From: a virus | Virus record (IMG/VR): IMGVR_UViG_3300045051_001499 | Location: 1-50,353 of that record | Strand: one strand, 5' to 3' | DNA: 50,353 nucleotides | Shown here: piece by piece, positions 24,540 through 33,178 of the stretch | How positions within the stretch are numbered: position 1 is the first letter of the stretch | Layout: the number at the start of each line of letters is the position of its first letter | Made by a program: the position numbers and the translations under genes | Notes under the pieces: model-generated | Told to the model about the DNA's origin: nothing | Seen by the model: the letters and a program-made list of their open reading frames with translations, nothing else | Database searches by the model: none

Positions 24540-25020
24540 TGAGGGCCTCCAAGCGGCGCCGGGTTCGCTCCGGCAGCAGGTCCATCAGGTCGACCGTCTG
24601 TTGGCTCCCTGGGTCCACCCGGACGGCCGGGTGGCGATACAGCGCGGTCAGACGATTAAGCGCCGCCCCACGTAGAGGCTCGACAGCTGACGGCCGGGTG
24701 GGTGCGTGGTGCAGAACCCGGCCTTTGCCCACATAGACGCCGAGGTGGCTGACCTGCTCCGTCATCAGGTTGATGCCCAGCAGGTCCCCGACGAGACAGT
24801 CACGAAGATTGAACTCCGGGACCAACCGGAACCCGGCCTTGAGGATCGTCTCGTGCATGAAGTTGCACCCAGGGATCTTCCACCAGTCAGTAGGACCAGC
24901 ATAGTTGGGGAACTTGATGTCGAAGTTGTCCTGGTAGAACTCGCGTACCAGAGCCCAACAATCAGACCGACCATACTTAAACGGCCTACCAAGCAAGTGA
25001 TCGTAACGAAGCTCTGTCAT
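24529..25020 (-). CDS. NlpC/P60 cell-wall peptidase-like tail protein (gpK C-terminal half)
   Basis: A 163-residue NlpC/P60 protein. The catalytic Cys is in GRSDCWALVREFY (about residue 21) and the His in SHLGVYVGKGRVLHHAP (about 91), with the second polar residue probably one of the following HH. It probably cuts peptidoglycan during DNA entry or matures the tail tip. It overlaps L by 4 bases upstream and the JAB gene by 11 downstream. Confidence 0.87.
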   Translation of the reverse strand: MTELRYDHLLGRPFKYGRSDCWALVREFYQDNFDIKFPNYAGPTDWWKIPGCNFMHETILKAGFRLVPEFNLRDCLVGDLLGINLMTEQVSHLGVYVGKGRVLHHAPTRPSAVEPLRGAALNRLTALYRHPAVRVDPGSQQTVDLMDLLPERTRRRLEALNEH

Positions 25021-25508
25021 TTCAACGTCACCATTGGGAAGTCCGGCGGAATGAACATCCGCGCTGGTAGATAAGAATTGAAGCGATCGGTGATGGCTCT
25101 CAGAGAGAAGCTGATGACCTCATCATCGCACTGAGCGACTTGGTAGATGTACCAGCTGTTCACCTGCTTTACGTCCAGGTTGGCCAGTAGGTGTTTGCGC
25201 AAGACTCTGGTCCGATCAACCCGCGCAAACTCAAAGTTTCCACTGACGGCCAGCGTGTTGTATATGCCGAGAGGGTTGGTCACCGTCAGCGTCGGCCGGC
25301 TTTGTTCTCCGTCCGACCGCTTCGACACCCCAGAGATCTGGATCGCCGTCCCCTCGTAGGTCTTCCCCATATAGCTGACGGTATCGTTCTGCTTGAGCGC
25401 TAAAGACAGCCCGTTTGGGCAGACGATTTCAAACAGCTCGACGATGCCGTCGGCTTCCAGCTGCTCACCGTCCTCCAGCATCAAGGAAGGGTCATACACT
25501 CTAACCAT
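25017..25508 (-). CDS. L: Minor tail protein L, short form
   Basis: A 163-residue gpL-like protein recognised by position and by the segments ELFEIVCPNGLSLALK, VSYMGKTYEGTAIQISG and RPTLTVTNPLG. Lambda L is over 200 residues and ends in a cysteine-containing iron-sulphur domain. This one stops soon after PARMFIPPD, where that domain would begin. Its stop overlaps the NlpC gene start by 4 bases. Confidence 0.8.
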   Translation of the reverse strand: MVRVYDPSLMLEDGEQLEADGIVELFEIVCPNGLSLALKQNDTVSYMGKTYEGTAIQISGVSKRSDGEQSRPTLTVTNPLGIYNTLAVSGNFEFARVDRTRVLRKHLLANLDVKQVNSWYIYQVAQCDDEVISFSLRAITDRFNSYLPARMFIPPDFPMVTLK

Positions 25509-25509
25509 G

Positions 25510-25914
25510 TTAGGGGCACTCGATCAGAGTAAGCGTGAGGGGTTCCGTCCACCCTTGCCCTCCGGGCAAGCCATAAGGCCATTTGGGGGCCTTGCTGAAC
25601 CGCACCACGGTATCACCGAACACAGGATGTGGCAAAATAAATCTGCGCCAAAGACCGTGCGCTCTGTAGAACTCACGCAGTCTACTCAAGTTATGATCCT
25701 TGTCAGTGGTCACATCATAACTTCCTGGGACGTATTGTCCGTCATCGCCCTTGTTGAGATACCACTGCATAGTGCCGAACTTGAGTTCAAACTCCCCGCG
25801 GAACGGGGAGCTTGGAGCAGCAGCAAACTCATACCCATCACCAAACTTGACGCGGGTCGAGTTATCCTGTTCCTGAGTCTGGTACAGGAAGTGAGGAAAG
25901 TCGAAGATCTCCAT
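25510..25914 (-). CDS. M: Minor tail protein M
   Basis: A 134-residue gpM-like tail tip protein: STRVKFGDGYEF, the central ELKFGTMQWY, LREFYRAHGLWRRFILPHP and a C-terminal EPLTLTLIECP. Position between tape measure and L, and the size, agree with the family. It is separated from L by a single base and from the tape measure by one base, indicating strong translational coupling. Confidence 0.82.
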   Translation of the reverse strand: MEIFDFPHFLYQTQEQDNSTRVKFGDGYEFAAAPSSPFRGEFELKFGTMQWYLNKGDDGQYVPGSYDVTTDKDHNLSRLREFYRAHGLWRRFILPHPVFGDTVVRFSKAPKWPYGLPGGQGWTEPLTLTLIECP

Positions 25915-25915
25915 C

Positions 25916-28900
25916 TTATAGCTTCCCCATAGCGATGTTCTTGATCAGCGCTTTGGTCGATCCCCCACGGAGCATGTCGCTGGTTACGGCCGCAACGATA
26001 TCGCTCTCGCTAGTTTGCGGAACCTGATCAGGGGTGGTGACCCAGACGTTGACCTGATTATCGTTGACCTGTGGTGGCTTGATATTGGCAGTAGACGTTG
26101 ATGCCTTCCGGCCGGCGTTGAAGTTGATCTGGTTCAGATAGTCGGCCCCGATCGCAGCGGTGGCGCTTCGGTTCAGAACGAACTCTCCAGGGCGGAGCCA
26201 AGCCAGGGTGCTGTCACGACCAATGTCTGTGCCAGCGACGGTGCCGCCCGTGTCGTAGTGGGGGACCAATCCGCCAGCGCTGGCGCCGAAGAGGGACGCG
26301 AGCAGCCCTCCTGATGAGCCGGATGAACTTCCACCAAACAGGTTGCCGAACACCCCGGCGAACATGGAGTTGGCCATGTTCTTGGTGGCCACATCAAGGA
26401 CCGAGTTGGAAAAGCTCTTGACCATATCCTTGAGCGCGTCTTTCACGCTCTTGCTGCCGGAGATAGTGTCCTTGAAGAAGGTGGACATAGCGCTACTAGA
26501 CGCTTTTGCTGCTGCTTGAACAGTTTCCACGATCTCAGTATTGAAGGTCTTGGTGGTTCCTAGCTCCATCTTCAAGGCAGCGGTGATGCGATCGGTGAGC
26601 GGAGCCTCCTCATTCTTAGTCATCGCCGTAAGCTTGGTTTGTTCAAGAGCAATCTGAGATGTCAGGCTCTTAATCTGTGCCTTCGACTCAACCATCTGCT
26701 TCTGAACAGCGGCATTGCTGGTCGACGTCTCAAGTAGCTTGGCCTGGAGTTTTGTCTCTTCATCAACCAGCGAGTTGATTTCTTTTTGATCGGAGCCAGC
26801 GTTGGAGAGAAGGTCACCTTTGGCCTTCTCGATCTCAGCGATCCTCTGCTTGATTGCAGCCGTATTGCTGCTGGCCTTTGAGACGTCAGCTTCGAACGTC
26901 TTCTGGACAGCGACAAGATCGTTCAGCTCTTTTTGTTTGGTGACGATACTTTCCTTGAGTTGCTGAATGGTCAGATCTTCCCGCTTACGGTCTTCAAGAT
27001 AACGGTCAGCCTCAGTGAAATTCTCTCGGCCACGCAGGGTGGCTTGGCGACCTTGAGACTGAGCGTCGAGTGTACTCAGTGCCTTGGTAGACGGAAGGTT
27101 TTGCAGTTCCTGCTCAGCACGCTTCGTGATAACCGTGCTTATGGTCTCAAACAGTGACAGCTGTTTAGCGATCACCTTATCAACCAGATCGTTTCTCTTG
27201 CTAGCCGTCAGTGCCTCGATCAGATCCGGCCGATCCGCAAGCGCTCGATCCTTCTTGAGCTGGTCGACATACTCGTCGAGAGCCAGATCGATATACCGGC
27301 TGCTGGCTTCAGACAGGCTGTCGAGCTTGGTCTTGAAATCGTCCGTCGTGGTCAGGTTGGCCGACCGCAGGATCTCCTCGATCTGGTTCTCGGCCACCGT
27401 GATCTGGGCTTCGGCTACCCGCTTCTGCAGCCGGTAGGCTTCCTCTGCTTCCCGTTTCGCCTTGTTGGCCGCCTGTTCCTGGAGTTGGCGAATGGCGTTA
27501 TCGGCGTCGTCACGGGTGCGGGTGCCGACGGCAGCGGCGGCCTGTAGGTTCAGTTGCTGAGCCTCGGGGCTCTTATCCAGCCCGACCTGTTTGAGGTCCT
27601 TCTCGCCCTTGGTCTGGCTCAGCTCCTGCTTCTTCTCGGACAGGGTCTTGGCGATGCCGAGGTAGTCGGCCACCAGGGCAGGGGTCAGGCTCTCCTTGAG
27701 CTTGTCGTGAAGGCTCCGCAGCTCGTTCTCCAGCTGGGTGACCTGCAGCTTGAGCAGCTCCTCACGCCACTTGCGGGCCTGGTCAGCGGTCTTCTCGGCC
27801 TCGGCCTTGGCCTGTCCGGCGGCGCCCTCCAGGATGCCGACCAGCACCTTGGCGGCAGTCGAGGACAGCTCGCCCCGCATCACCCGCTCGTTGACCTGGA
27901 TCACCTCGAGCTGCATGTCAGAGGCGACCTTGGCAGCCTGCTCGCCTAGCTTGTCGGCCTCCTCCGGGGACTTGGCGTCCTTCAGCCGGTTGCCGATGGT
28001 GGTGAGCTGGGCCTGGATGTTGGCCACCAGGGAGCGGATCGCCTGGGTGTACTCGGCGCCCTCGTTGGCTGCCAGGTCTTGGGCGACCGCGGTGGTGTCC
28101 TGCTTGGCGATGTTGGCTGCCAGGTTGGTAGCCACGTCGCTGACCTGGCGGGCCTGGGTCATCATCCGGTCATAGATGTTCTGACCGATCTTGGCGTCGG
28201 CATCCTGCTGCGCCTTGGTCAACGCCGTCATGCCGGCCTGGAGCTTGCGCGAGAACTCCATCAGAGCGCCGACGCTGGTGGTGTCCACCCCACCGGAGGC
28301 TGCTTGGGCGATAAGTGCCTGGATGTCCGACTGTGCCGGTGAGGGGGAGGACAGGTCCTTGGTGTTTCCCAGAGCGTGCTCAGCCCAAACCCCAAACCTC
28401 TCGGCCGCGGTGCCTGGATTTTGCGCGGCCAGCTGCAGCGACTGGCGCAGCAGATCTGCCTGTTTGGTGAGGGTCTGGAGCTGCTCGCCGAACTTCTTGG
28501 CCCCGTCGTCGCGGCTGAGCTGCGCCCGGAACTCGGTAAGCCCGCGGATGACAGTGTCCACGCCCCCGGTCGCGGCCTTGAACCCGTCGCGGCCGAACGC
28601 CTGGTTCAGGGACAGCCGCTGGGTTTCCAGCTCCCCGGCGTTCTCCGGTTTGGCCAACCGCTCGCGCCGGCTATAGAGGGTCTGCAGGCGCTGATCGATG
28701 GCAGCAATCTTCTGCTGCACCGCGTCGGCCTCGCCCTCCAGCTTCTGCAGGTCGGTGCTGACCTGACCCAGGGCTTCCTTGTTGGCATCAGCAGCGCTCG
28801 TTCCTGCCAGCCAGTTGTAGCCCCTTTCACCGATTTGGCGGCCAATGTTGGAAACGGCCACCGTCGGCGGCAGCATCAGCAGCGACGGCGAAAGGCTGAA

Positions 28901-30466
28901 CGAGCCGATACCCGTCTTGGTGCGGATGAACTCGTTGATGGCATTGGAGGTGGTAATGATCCCCTTGGTCAGCTCGTTGAACCCGTCGAGGATGGACTTC
29001 AGGTCCTTCACCAGCGGGGCTGCCACGCTATCCGTGATGGTCAGCAGGATGGTCTTGGCCCGCTCCCATTTGGCCGACAGGGCGTCCATCTGGACCGAGT
29101 TGGCTTCGGTCGCCGCCGTTGAGAGCAGGAAGGCGCGCTCAAACTTACTGATGTCCTCGGCCCCGCGGGCCAGCGCTGAGAAGGCTGCTGCGGTGCGCGT
29201 CTCCATCACGGCGAAAGCGTCGGCCGCGGTGAAGCCGTGCCGGCGCAGGTTTTCGAGGACGCCGGTCAGGCCGTTGGCCTTGATGTCGACCTCCTGCGAG
29301 GAGATCCCCAGCGCACGGAAGCGCTCCGACAGCTTCTTGGTGGGCTCGCCCAGCTCGATCAGCAGCTGGCGCAGCCCAGTGCCCATCGTCGAGCCAGACC
29401 GGATGCCGGTGTTCGACAGCGCCGCCAGGGCGGCCGAGAGTTCGTTGAAGCTGACGCCATTATCGGCGGCGATGTTGCCGGCGTACTGGAGGCCCTGGGC
29501 GAGCTTGTCCATGGTCAGCTTGGACAGGTTCAGCGCGGCGGTGACCGTGTTGGCCACCTGACCCATCTCCGACGCCTGCATGTTGAACACGCCGATCGCC
29601 GAGGTAGCGATGTCCACCGCCTCCTTCAGGCTCGACCCGGTGGCGGTAGCGATCAACACCACGCCTTGCAGGGAGTCCTTGATCTGCGCCCCGGAGAAGC
29701 CAGCCTGGGCCAGGACGGTGGCAGCGTCGGCGACCTCGGCAGCGGAGAACCGGGAGTTCTTGGCGACCTGGAGGATCTCCTGCTTCAGGCCGCCCATGCT
29801 CTCGGTGGTCATGCCGGCGATGGCCTGCAGCTGATGCATTGCCGTGTCGAGATCCACCACGCCTTTCGCCGCGCCGGCCAGGCTTCCGACGATGCCGCCG
29901 ATCGCAGCATAGTTCATCATCAACCGAGCCTGTACACCGAGCATGGCGGGGTTGTTGATGCGCTCCAGGGTGTTGCTCAGGCCATGGTCGCTCAGGGAAT
30001 TGAGCCGGGTTCGGACCTGCTCCAAGGCAGCGCTGTACTGGATGGTGCTGGCTGTAGCGGCGCCGGGGGCGGCAGAGGCTTCCTTCCACAGCTGCTGCAA
30101 TTGCGACTTGACGGTCTTCAGCTGCTGGACGTCAGTCACGGTTCCAACAGAAAAGGTACCAGATGAGACTTTGGTACGAAGATCGTTAAGCTGTCTAAGC
30201 TCGCCTTGGTTTACCGCCAACTTAATGTCGATATTGCCGAGCTGATTGAGGGTCTTCATCATCGTGCTGAGCTGACCAAGCTCACGCCGAGCGGTGTCTA
30301 GGTTACCGAGTGGATTTCCGTTTGGGAGATGGATCTGATTGAGAGAAGACTGCACGTCCTCGGTAATCAGTTTCAGTCTCTGCATCTGCCGGGTAATGTC
30401 GACCATGGCGGCGTCGACATTACCCTTATCCATTCCAAGGGAGATGTAGTCCTGAACAGTAGCCAT
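25916..30466 (-). CDS. Tail tape measure protein
   Basis: A 1516-residue tape measure protein, the largest gene in the window. The TP901-type core spans about residues 200-470, with KGVVDLDTAMHQLQAIAGMTTESM, AEVADAATVLAQAGFSG, NIAADNGVSFNELSAALAAL and GTGLRQLLIELGEP. Long Gln/Ala/Lys-rich coiled coils follow (about 480-1330). The C-terminus has a Gly/Ser segment (GSSSGSSGGLLASLFGASAGG) and a globular end. With the usual rule of about 0.15 nm per residue the tail would be roughly 230 nm (inference). Confidence 0.94.
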   Translation of the reverse strand: MATVQDYISLGMDKGNVDAAMVDITRQMQRLKLITEDVQSSLNQIHLPNGNPLGNLDTARRELGQLSTMMKTLNQLGNIDIKLAVNQGELRQLNDLRTKVSSGTFSVGTVTDVQQLKTVKSQLQQLWKEASAAPGAATASTIQYSAALEQVRTRLNSLSDHGLSNTLERINNPAMLGVQARLMMNYAAIGGIVGSLAGAAKGVVDLDTAMHQLQAIAGMTTESMGGLKQEILQVAKNSRFSAAEVADAATVLAQAGFSGAQIKDSLQGVVLIATATGSSLKEAVDIATSAIGVFNMQASEMGQVANTVTAALNLSKLTMDKLAQGLQYAGNIAADNGVSFNELSAALAALSNTGIRSGSTMGTGLRQLLIELGEPTKKLSERFRALGISSQEVDIKANGLTGVLENLRRHGFTAADAFAVMETRTAAAFSALARGAEDISKFERAFLLSTAATEANSVQMDALSAKWERAKTILLTITDSVAAPLVKDLKSILDGFNELTKGIITTSNAINEFIRTKTGIGSFSLSPSLLMLPPTVAVSNIGRQIGERGYNWLAGTSAADANKEALGQVSTDLQKLEGEADAVQQKIAAIDQRLQTLYSRRERLAKPENAGELETQRLSLNQAFGRDGFKAATGGVDTVIRGLTEFRAQLSRDDGAKKFGEQLQTLTKQADLLRQSLQLAAQNPGTAAERFGVWAEHALGNTKDLSSPSPAQSDIQALIAQAASGGVDTTSVGALMEFSRKLQAGMTALTKAQQDADAKIGQNIYDRMMTQARQVSDVATNLAANIAKQDTTAVAQDLAANEGAEYTQAIRSLVANIQAQLTTIGNRLKDAKSPEEADKLGEQAAKVASDMQLEVIQVNERVMRGELSSTAAKVLVGILEGAAGQAKAEAEKTADQARKWREELLKLQVTQLENELRSLHDKLKESLTPALVADYLGIAKTLSEKKQELSQTKGEKDLKQVGLDKSPEAQQLNLQAAAAVGTRTRDDADNAIRQLQEQAANKAKREAEEAYRLQKRVAEAQITVAENQIEEILRSANLTTTDDFKTKLDSLSEASSRYIDLALDEYVDQLKKDRALADRPDLIEALTASKRNDLVDKVIAKQLSLFETISTVITKRAEQELQNLPSTKALSTLDAQSQGRQATLRGRENFTEADRYLEDRKREDLTIQQLKESIVTKQKELNDLVAVQKTFEADVSKASSNTAAIKQRIAEIEKAKGDLLSNAGSDQKEINSLVDEETKLQAKLLETSTSNAAVQKQMVESKAQIKSLTSQIALEQTKLTAMTKNEEAPLTDRITAALKMELGTTKTFNTEIVETVQAAAKASSSAMSTFFKDTISGSKSVKDALKDMVKSFSNSVLDVATKNMANSMFAGVFGNLFGGSSSGSSGGLLASLFGASAGGLVPHYDTGGTVAGTDIGRDSTLAWLRPGEFVLNRSATAAIGADYLNQINFNAGRKASTSTANIKPPQVNDNQVNVWVTTPDQVPQTSESDIVAAVTSDMLRGGSTKALIKNIAMGKL

Positions 30467-30468
30467 GA

Positions 30469-30864
30469 TTAACCTCCCTTAGATGCCCTCATCACGGAAT
30501 TAAATTGGGCCATCGCCTCTGATGTATTGCGGGCCGGAGCCGCCACTGTCGATGATCCGCCTCCGAAGGCTTTCGACAGGATAACTGCGATCGTGTTGAA
30601 CTCTGCTAGTTCCCGGCTTTGCTCAAGACCAAGCCTTAGTCGAAGCTTTGTCCTGATATCTAGGAATGTGTTAGACCAGTGTACTTCTAGTAGTCTGCTG
30701 GGCACTGTATTGAATGCCCAGCAGACCGCCTCATCGAAGGTCAGGTTTTCGAACCACTCAACGATGACACCAGGGCCTTCACCTCTTCGGCCCGGCTGGT
30801 CGCTGTTCGGACGGCGGCTTTTGCCGCACTCAACAAAAAATCCGTCACCCGGAGCGTTGCCCAC
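30469..30864 (-). CDS. Tail assembly chaperone T part, read by -1 frameshift (GT)
   Basis: This frame continues the G gene after a -1 slip at the heptamer TTTTTTG (30840-30834). The fusion would join the first 99 residues of G to 121 residues beginning VECGKSRRPNSDQ. An ATG at 30864 exists in this frame, but it lies inside G and the first residues look non-native, so independent translation is doubtful. The T part has FDEAVCWAFNTVPSRLLEV, then a charged helix, and ends 2 bases before the tape measure start. GT chaperones load the tape measure protein onto tail tube subunits. Confidence 0.82.
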   Translation of the reverse strand: MGNAPGDGFFVECGKSRRPNSDQPGRRGEGPGVIVEWFENLTFDEAVCWAFNTVPSRLLEVHWSNTFLDIRTKLRLRLGLEQSRELAEFNTIAVILSKAFGGGSSTVAAPARNTSEAMAQFNSVMRASKGG

Positions 30865-31130
30865 TCCAGCAGCAGCAGCACGTCGCTGGTTTCGATCCGC
30901 ACGTCGTAGATATCGACGTCCTTGAGCCGCTTCCCAGTTTCGCTGCGCTCGGCCAGCAAGCTCGACAGATACAGGCGGCGCATGTCGTGGTCGACCAGAA
31001 CCACACTCATCAGTTCGATGTTATTTCCGACGTGGTTGGCCAGTTCTTCGACCAGGCCGAAAGACATGATGAAGTCGCGGTCCTGGCCGTCGACTTTGAT
31101 CGTCATGATGTCAGGGTTGGGGGACGTCAT
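30741..31130 (-). CDS. Tail assembly chaperone G
   Basis: A 129-residue gpG-like chaperone located between the tail tube and tape measure genes. Features: TIKVDGQDRDFIMSFGLVEELANHVG, YLSSLLAERSETGKRLKDVDIYD, and LLLEWATLRVTDFLLSAAKAAV. Slippage near codon 99 yields the longer GT protein from the same start. A terminator lies directly upstream (31154-31192), so part of the transcription probably stops after the tail tube gene, which lowers chaperone dose. Confidence 0.85.
   Translation of the reverse strand: MTSPNPDIMTIKVDGQDRDFIMSFGLVEELANHVGNNIELMSVVLVDHDMRRLYLSSLLAERSETGKRLKDVDIYDVRIETSDVLLLLEWATLRVTDFLLSAAKAAVRTATSRAEEVKALVSSLSGSKT
30814..30840 (-). promoter_or_regulatory. -1 programmed frameshift signal (slippery heptamer plus hairpin)
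   Basis: Minus-strand T-TTT-TTG at 30840-30834 is in the correct phase for simultaneous slippage (zero frame GAT TTT TTG to TTT TTT). Six bases downstream is a compact hairpin, GCGGC-AAAA-GCCGC (30827-30814), at the usual distance for a stimulatory element. The downstream frame is open for 121 codons. Confidence 0.88.
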
Positions 31131-31153
31131 ATCAGCACCTGCTTGTTGTTGGT

Positions 31154-31192
31154 TAAGAAAAACCCCGCCCGAGCGGGCCTGCGGGCGGGGTT
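31154..31192 (-). terminator. Intrinsic terminator after the tail tube gene
   Basis: On the minus strand a GC-rich stem AACCCCGCCC/GGGCGGGGTT with a 12-base middle part is followed by TTTTTCTT. It separates the major tail protein (stop at 31217) from the G/GT chaperone genes, allowing high tail tube output with partial read-through. Confidence 0.87.
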
Positions 31193-31216
31193 GGTATCAG
31201 GCAACTAAGAGGTTGC

Positions 31217-32038
31217 TTAGTTGCTGGTCAGCATGGCCGCCACGCCCCAGTTGTTCGCCTGGAACAGAGCGTAGTGGGGGTCGGTCGACACCAACTCGAA
31301 GGGAGTGATCTCGACCGGCATGTTGCCGTAGTTGTCGGTCTTGAAGGCCAGATTGAAGCCCTTGAGCACCTTGACCTTCGGCAGCACCAGCGTGATCGGC
31401 TTGCTGTCTTCAGGCAGGACGCCGACGATCTTGCAGCCCAGCGTGGCCTGGGTGGTGGCGCCGCCGATGCCCAGGTCATGCACCGGCATGATCGCCGAGC
31501 CAGCCGGGTAAGTGACGCCGGTCGGGATCGGCGTGGTCGTGAAGGTGATGGTCAGCTCGTCGGTCCCGGCGTCGTAGGTCGAGGCGCTGATCAGGGCGAT
31601 ATGAACCTTGTCCTTGCCGCCGGTCAGGTCCTGGATCAGGACGTAATCGCCGGCCGTGAACTTGGCGCTGATGTCGGTGGCCGAGCTGATGATCGCGGTA
31701 GTCGCCGCGGCGGCGATGCTGGCCTTGGCGAGGAAGCGGTCGGTCTTCAGGGTATACTGGCTGCCGTCCAGCGACATCGCGTAGGCGAGGTTCGCTCCAG
31801 TGTACTCGTACCATTCGGCCGTGATCTTCACCGGGAACGCGGTGTTGACCGAGTAGACGATCGAGTTGCGCACACCCTGGGTCAGGTCCAGGTTGGTGGG
31901 CTCGGCAGTCATGGAGAAGTTCTTGACCAGACCGACGCTGTGCTCGTCGGGGGTCAGGTTGAACACGTCCGCCTGCGGGCCGAGCATGACCGTGGCGGTC
32001 CCCAGCATAAATGCGGAAGTTTTGGCTTCACCGGCCAT
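31217..32038 (-). CDS. Major tail (tube) protein
   Basis: A 273-residue protein starting at ATG 32038 (MAGEAKTSAFMLG), preceded by AGGAG; an in-frame ATG at 32107 lacks such a site. Tube-protein features: HSVGLVKNFSMTAEPTNLDLTQG, FPVKITAEWYEYTG, and a central 90-residue insert rich in Thr/Ala (about 115-215). The position between tail terminator and chaperones is that of lambda V. It has its own palindrome (copy 5), a start-site hairpin and a downstream terminator, as expected for an abundant, separately controlled product. Confidence 0.88.
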   Translation of the reverse strand: MAGEAKTSAFMLGTATVMLGPQADVFNLTPDEHSVGLVKNFSMTAEPTNLDLTQGVRNSIVYSVNTAFPVKITAEWYEYTGANLAYAMSLDGSQYTLKTDRFLAKASIAAAATTAIISSATDISAKFTAGDYVLIQDLTGGKDKVHIALISASTYDAGTDELTITFTTTPIPTGVTYPAGSAIMPVHDLGIGGATTQATLGCKIVGVLPEDSKPITLVLPKVKVLKGFNLAFKTDNYGNMPVEITPFELVSTDPHYALFQANNWGVAAMLTSN

Positions 32039-32047
32039 GTCGGAAAA

Positions 32048-32071
32048 CTCCTGGAGATGTAAGTCCAGGAG
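32048..32071 (-). promoter_or_regulatory. Hairpin masking the major tail protein ribosome-binding site
   Basis: On the minus strand CTCCTGG (32071-32065) pairs with CCAGGAG (32054-32048) across a 10-base loop. The 3' arm is the AGGAG ribosome-binding site, 9 bases before ATG 32038. Folding would hide it. Translational control is inferred; no T run of terminator quality follows. Confidence 0.6.
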
Positions 32072-32114
32072 AAGGTATTGCGCGCCGCGACAGACAGTAC
32101 CATTCAATAATTCA

Positions 32115-32131
32115 AGCTTGTTATACTAGCT
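32115..32131. promoter_or_regulatory. 17-bp palindromic operator-like site, copy 5 of 9
   Basis: AGCTTGTTATACTAGCT: two mismatches that keep the site itself nearly symmetric. It overlaps the stop codon of the tail terminator gene and heads the major tail protein transcript, 77 bases before its start. Confidence 0.68.
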
Positions 32132-32584
32132 TTGATTTGGCAATTGGTAGGTGACGCTGGTCAGGAACGACACCATCACATACTGAAGCGGCCGGCTTTC
32201 TGTCCGCTCGGCTGGACGTACTTCAGTGCCGTCGGTTACCACCATCCAACCTACTTTAGCCCCGGTATCAGCATTGAGAATGCTGTGCGTCCGGGTCGGC
32301 AGCAGCTTGTCGACCAGTAGGTCTAGGATCTTGTGGTGTCGGAAAAGGTTCGTGTCGTTGACAGTGCTGACAGCAACCATGGCGCTGACCAGGATGTCAT
32401 GAGTTCCGATCTGGAAGCTGAAGCCAGCGAGGCCAACGACGTCCCGATCCGGCCACTCATGAACGCTGGAGTGGGAATCGTAATTGATGAAGGCGGGATC
32501 AGCGATCCCTGCCGTCTTGATTTCGTCTACCAGATCAGAAACGATCCTTACCGTTGAGACGAAGATATTGTTGTAGTGGCCCAC
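32126..32584 (-). CDS. Tail terminator / tail completion protein (U-like)
   Basis: A 152-residue protein upstream of the tail tube gene, in the slot of lambda U. It has a helical start (VRIVSDLVDEIKTAGI), a beta core (FSFQIGTHDILVSAMVAVST), HKILDLLVDKLLPTRTHSIL and a final strand pair ending YVMVSFLTSVTYQL, consistent with tail terminator folds. Assignment rests mostly on gene order. Confidence 0.68.
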   Translation of the reverse strand: MGHYNNIFVSTVRIVSDLVDEIKTAGIADPAFINYDSHSSVHEWPDRDVVGLAGFSFQIGTHDILVSAMVAVSTVNDTNLFRHHKILDLLVDKLLPTRTHSILNADTGAKVGWMVVTDGTEVRPAERTESRPLQYVMVSFLTSVTYQLPNQS

Positions 32585-32593
32585 GTCACACCC

Positions 32594-33178
32594 CTATCTG
32601 GAAGAACTGAACCCGTTGCTGGAGACGACGTCTTTAAAGTGTTCCTGCATCTTCTTCTTCCAGACATACTGGATAAAGGACTGCAACCCTGGACCAAGAA
32701 GTGGTCGGTAGACGGTTCTGCCCATCAGCTTCATTGACACCCGGCTGGCCCCACCGAAGTCGAGAGCACTTTCAAGTCCCCCTCTCCCGCGCGACCCGCT
32801 GGTCAATCTCCGGTCAAATGGGTATACGGCGAACTCATCAGTTCCTCGGACCTTCATCGTAGTCACATGACCCAAGAAGACAGTAGGGTCCGCTGTATCG
32901 AAGAACCCTTTGAGTGGACTGTTAAGGTAGAAGAAGCGTTCGTGCCCCTTCTTCTTAATATAAGCGGGTGTCAGTTGACGCCAAGGTTGATCCAGGAACT
33001 CGGAGAACTGCTTGGTTGGTGTGGTCCGATTGATCGCCTGACGAGATAGCCACAGGAAGAACTTACGTGACTCGTCAGTTCCACGCTTAACCATCTCACG
33101 CCGAATGCTTTCCCACGACCGATCAATTCGATCATTAATGACAGCCTTCAGCTTGTTAATGGTTCCCTCTGGGTTCAT
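32594..33178 (-). CDS. Head-tail joining or tail completion protein (gp10/Z-like)
   Basis: A 194-residue basic protein lying between the connector genes and the tail terminator, in the position of HK97 gp10 / lambda Z. It starts with a long charged helix (KLKAVINDRIDRSWESIRREMVK) and has a beta region (VTTMKVRGTDEFAVYPFDR) and a Gly/Arg loop. Its start overlaps the upstream gene by one base (TAATG). No firm family match. Confidence 0.6.
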   Translation of the reverse strand: MNPEGTINKLKAVINDRIDRSWESIRREMVKRGTDESRKFFLWLSRQAINRTTPTKQFSEFLDQPWRQLTPAYIKKKGHERFFYLNSPLKGFFDTADPTVFLGHVTTMKVRGTDEFAVYPFDRRLTSGSRGRGGLESALDFGGASRVSMKLMGRTVYRPLLGPGLQSFIQYVWKKKMQEHFKDVVSSNGFSSSR

